From Betaproteobacteria bacterium (GTDB lineage: Bacteria; Pseudomonadota; Gammaproteobacteria; Burkholderiales; SG8-39), in assembly GCA_009693345.1 (NCBI GenBank), contig SHXL01000135.1, positions 1 through 7,587 of the forward strand: a DNA stretch of 7,587 nt, written 5' to 3'. Made by a program: the position numbers and the translations under genes. The first letter of the stretch is position 1. Each line of letters opens with the position of its first letter. Under the pieces are notes generated by a model that saw only the letters and a list, made by a program, of their open reading frames with translations, had not been told where the DNA came from and searched no databases. Shown here piece after piece: positions 5,767 to 7,587 of this stretch.

Positions 5767-7263
5767 TCAGGCCCTGCGGCCCGCCTGGCGCAGCGCCAGG
5801 CGAACCAGCAGCGGCACTGGCCGCCCGGTCGAGCCCTTGTCCCTGCCGCTGCGCCAAGCGGTTCCCGCGATGTCCAGATGAGCCCATCTGAGCTTGCGCG
5901 TGAAGCGTGCCAGGTAGCAGGCCGCAGTGACGCTGCCGGCCGGACGGCCGCCGATGTTCGCCATGTCGGCGAAGTTCGAGCGCAACTGTTCCTGGTAGTC
6001 CTCCCACAGCGGCATCTGCCAGACGCGGTCCCACGCGTCATCGCCCGCGGCGAGGATATCGTCCGCGAGCTTCTGGTCGTTGGCGAACAGGCCCGTCGCC
6101 ACGTGGCCAAGCGCGATCACGCAGGCGCCGGTCAGGGTGGCGATATCCACCACGGCCTCGGGATCGAAGCGTGCGGCGTAGGTGAGGGCGTCGCACAGGA
6201 TCAGGCGGCCTTCGGCGTCGGTGTTCAGTATTTCAACGGTCTGCCCGGACAGAGTCGTGACCACGTCGCCGGGCCGGGTCGCCTCGCCGCCGGGCATGTT
6301 TTCGCATGTCGGGACCACGCCGACGACATTCACCGGGGCGCGCATCGACGCCAGCGCACGGATCGCACCCAGGACGCTGCCGGCGCCGGACATGTCGAAC
6401 TTCATTTCGTCCATATCGCCGCCGGGCTTGAGCGAGATGCCCCCGGTGTCGAAGGTGATGCCCTTGCCGACCAGCACCAGCGGCTTTTTCTTCTTCGAGG
6501 CGCCGTTGTAGCGCAACACGATCAGCTTGGGCGGCTGGCGCGAGCCGCGCGTCACGGACAGCAGGGCCCCCATGCCGAGCTTTTCCATGTCGCGCCGCTC
6601 GAGCACTTCGATGCCGAGCTTGAACTGCGCGGCAAGTTTCCTCGCTTCATCGGCCAGGTGGGAGGGGGTGCACAGATTGGCCGGCAGGTTGCCAAGCGTG
6701 CGCGCAAGATCGATGCCGTCGGCGGTCGCTACCGCCTCCTTCAGCGCGGCTTGAGCCTGCAAGGTCAAGGGCGCGCCGGTAATCGCCAGCGTCACCGCGG
6801 CGAGCGCGGGCGCGGCGGGTTTCTTCTGCGTCTTCAACTGGTCGAAACGGTAAAACGCATCGCGTATCCCGAGGATTGCGTGTCGCACGGTCCAGGGCAG
6901 TCCCCGGCCGCCGACCGCGAAATCCGCGACCAGCAGCACCACATCCTTCGCGCCCAGGCCCTTGAGCGCCGCGCCGAGGCCGCGCAGCGCTTCGCGAAAC
7001 GCGGCGACGTCGTACTTGTCGCGCTCGCCGAGCCTGACCAGTAGCACGCGCTCTGCGCCGAGGCCGTCAACGTCCCGCAGCAGCAGCGTCGAGCCGGCCT
7101 TTTCCGCCAGATCGCCCCCAGCAAGCGCGTGGCGCAACGCGCCCTTGGCGGCCCTGTCGGCGGCTTGCGCCGCGCGCGCGAGCGTCGCACCACCCTGCAC
7201 GGCGAGCACCAGGCAGCCGGTCTTCGCCTTCTCGGGCGACATCGTCCTTATGCTAAATTGCAC
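5767..7263 (-). CDS. pepA: Leucyl aminopeptidase (M17 family, PepA)
   Basis: A 498-residue cytosolic two-metal aminopeptidase that removes N-terminal residues, especially leucine, in peptide turnover. In E. coli and relatives PepA can also bind DNA in Xer recombination and in carAB regulation. The C-terminal catalytic domain carries VGKGITFDTGGISLKP (265-280), with metal ligands K267 and D272 and catalytic K279. MKFDMSGA (287-294) supplies D290, and the family signature NTDAEGRL (347-354) supplies D349, E351 and R353. All known key positions are present, at a constant offset of three from E. coli numbering. The N-terminal macro-like domain covers about 1-165. The start is the GTG at 7263, giving the usual MQFSIRT...SPEKAKTGC N-terminus, with GGGAGA 5 bases upstream. 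An ATG seven codons later is a weaker alternative. The gene heads a pepA-holC-DUF-valS run. Confidence 0.97.
   Translation of the reverse strand: MQFSIRTMSPEKAKTGCLVLAVQGGATLARAAQAADRAAKGALRHALAGGDLAEKAGSTLLLRDVDGLGAERVLLVRLGERDKYDVAAFREALRGLGAALKGLGAKDVVLLVADFAVGGRGLPWTVRHAILGIRDAFYRFDQLKTQKKPAAPALAAVTLAITGAPLTLQAQAALKEAVATADGIDLARTLGNLPANLCTPSHLADEARKLAAQFKLGIEVLERRDMEKLGMGALLSVTRGSRQPPKLIVLRYNGASKKKKPLVLVGKGITFDTGGISLKPGGDMDEMKFDMSGAGSVLGAIRALASMRAPVNVVGVVPTCENMPGGEATRPGDVVTTLSGQTVEILNTDAEGRLILCDALTYAARFDPEAVVDIATLTGACVIALGHVATGLFANDQKLADDILAAGDDAWDRVWQMPLWEDYQEQLRSNFADMANIGGRPAGSVTAACYLARFTRKLRWAHLDIAGTAWRSGRDKGSTGRPVPLLVRLALRQAGRRA
5782..5802. repeat. Perfect inverted repeat at the 3' end of pepA
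   Basis: Two 10-base arms, CGCCTGGCGC and GCGCCAGGCG, flank a single central A. As RNA this would fold as a 9-bp GC-rich stem with a 3-base loop. It lies in the last codons of pepA (LALRQAG), 12 bases before the stop and about 35 bases before holC. No T-run follows on the minus strand, so it is not a classical intrinsic terminator. It could pause RNA polymerase, protect the mRNA end or lower holC expression, or simply reflect GC-rich codons. Confidence 0.7.
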
Positions 7264-7312
7264 CGGTTTCTCCCATGAATTTCGCGACCAGCATCTTCAC
7301 TCCAAGTATCGC
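7264..7312. promoter_or_regulatory. Divergent pepA/lptF intergenic region
   Basis: A 49-bp gap separates the start codons of pepA (minus) and lptF (plus). On the minus strand TGCGATACT (7313-7305) resembles an extended -10 element, but no convincing -35 lies upstream of it. On the plus strand TATGCT (7249-7254), inside pepA, is a possible -10 for lptF, again without a good -35. Promoters for both directions must sit here or overlap the gene starts. The boxes are weak, so this is a location more than a defined promoter. Confidence 0.35.
7269..7274 (-). promoter_or_regulatory. Ribosome binding site for the pepA GTG start
   Basis: GGGAGA on the minus strand ends 5 bases before the GTG at 7263-7261. 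It is the best Shine-Dalgarno in the region and supports the GTG over the ATG seven codons downstream. Confidence 0.7.
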
Positions 7313-7587
7313 ATGATCTTCCTCCGCACGCTGCTGCGGGAGTTCGCCAATCTGGCGGTCGCAGTCTTCCTTTCGCTGTTCCTGATCGCGCTCACGACGC
7401 GACTCATCCGGCTGCTCGGCCAGGCGGCCGGCGGCAAGCTTCCCTCGGACGCGGTGATCGCTTTCCTCGGCTTTTCGGCGCTCAATGTTCTGCCGGTGCT
7501 GCTGTCGCTCACCTTGTTCGTCACAGTGCTGCTCGCCTTGCACCGCAGCTGGCGCGATTCGGAAATGGTGATCTGGTTCAACTCGGG
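7313..7587 (+). CDS. lptF: LPS export ABC transporter permease LptF (3' truncated)
   Basis: The first 91 residues of LptF, an inner-membrane permease that with LptG and LptB2 extracts lipopolysaccharide from the inner membrane and feeds it to LptC. Visible are an N-terminal amphipathic stretch (MIFLRTLLRE), a first membrane helix (about 11-30), the conserved LIRLLGQAAGGKLP (31-44), a second helix (about 48-76), and the family's cytoplasmic motif DSEMVIWFNS (82-91) at the window edge. The frame stays open to the end of the window, and full-length proteins have about 360 residues. The ATG at 7313 gives the typical start, but no Shine-Dalgarno is visible before it. It overlaps the stop of a 13-codon upstream reading frame in ATGA. 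It is divergent from pepA, an arrangement common in proteobacteria; lptG would be expected to follow. Confidence 0.95.
   Translation, partial: MIFLRTLLREFANLAVAVFLSLFLIALTTRLIRLLGQAAGGKLPSDAVIAFLGFSALNVLPVLLSLTLFVTVLLALHRSWRDSEMVIWFNS

Noticed and set aside
5322..6110. Long form of the holC frame reaching back into pepA
   Set aside because: The first 121 residues are a shadow of pepA. HolC similarity begins exactly at MTSIDFYFNAG (5747).
5746..7044. A 432-residue plus-strand open frame opposite pepA
   Set aside because: The opposite strand carries a complete PepA with all catalytic residues. The plus frame is compositionally biased and motif-free, as expected from antisense of a GC-rich gene.
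1..7587. Search for tRNA, CRISPR arrays, insertion sequences, att sites or defence genes
   Set aside because: The window is nearly all protein-coding with recognisable core genes. No direct-repeat array, tRNA-like cloverleaf, transposase or integrase was seen.

Overview
The window looks like chromosome of a GC-rich betaproteobacterium. The main clue is the housekeeping block lptF / pepA-holC-(small DUF2486-like gene)-valS. Its order, and the small gene with a 'PLLTEI' motif between holC and valS, resemble Burkholderiales, Rhodocyclales and Nitrosomonadales. This assignment rests on remembered gene order and protein resemblance, not on a search. No RNA gene, transposon, CRISPR array, integrase or phage gene was found. 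Nearly every base is coding, and the longest non-coding gap is 49 bp.

Left part (1-2228, plus strand): a compact four-gene run that looks like one transcription unit. It begins with the truncated end of a DmsC/SoeC-type membrane anchor of a molybdopterin oxidoreductase; subunits A and B would lie to the left, outside the window. Next are a TusA-family sulfur carrier, a 164-residue protein that I read tentatively as a degenerate lipoate-ligase-like (LplA/BPL fold) protein without its catalytic lysine, and a FecR-domain protein with a twin-arginine signal peptide. Gaps are 15 bp, 3 bp and an 11-bp overlap, so translational coupling is likely. The DmsC-type anchor plus TusA suggests cytoplasmic sulfur-compound oxidation (SoeABC-like sulfite oxidation). 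That is inference, because the catalytic subunit is not visible.

Middle and right part (2235-7263, minus strand): pepA (GTG start, M17 leucyl aminopeptidase), holC (DNA polymerase III chi), a 112-residue coiled-coil protein (GTG start overlapping the holC stop in GTGA) and valS (valyl-tRNA synthetase, complete). They are packed as an operon reading right to left. The two runs meet tail to tail with only 6 bp between the stop codons of the FecR gene and valS.

Right edge (7313-7587, plus strand): the first 91 codons of lptF, a permease subunit of the lipopolysaccharide exporter, divergent from pepA across 49 bp.

The only part that might be a little-described system is the left cluster, especially the LplA-like remnant and the Tat-exported stand-alone FecR protein attached to a sulfur/molybdoenzyme locus. 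The rest is ordinary core genome.
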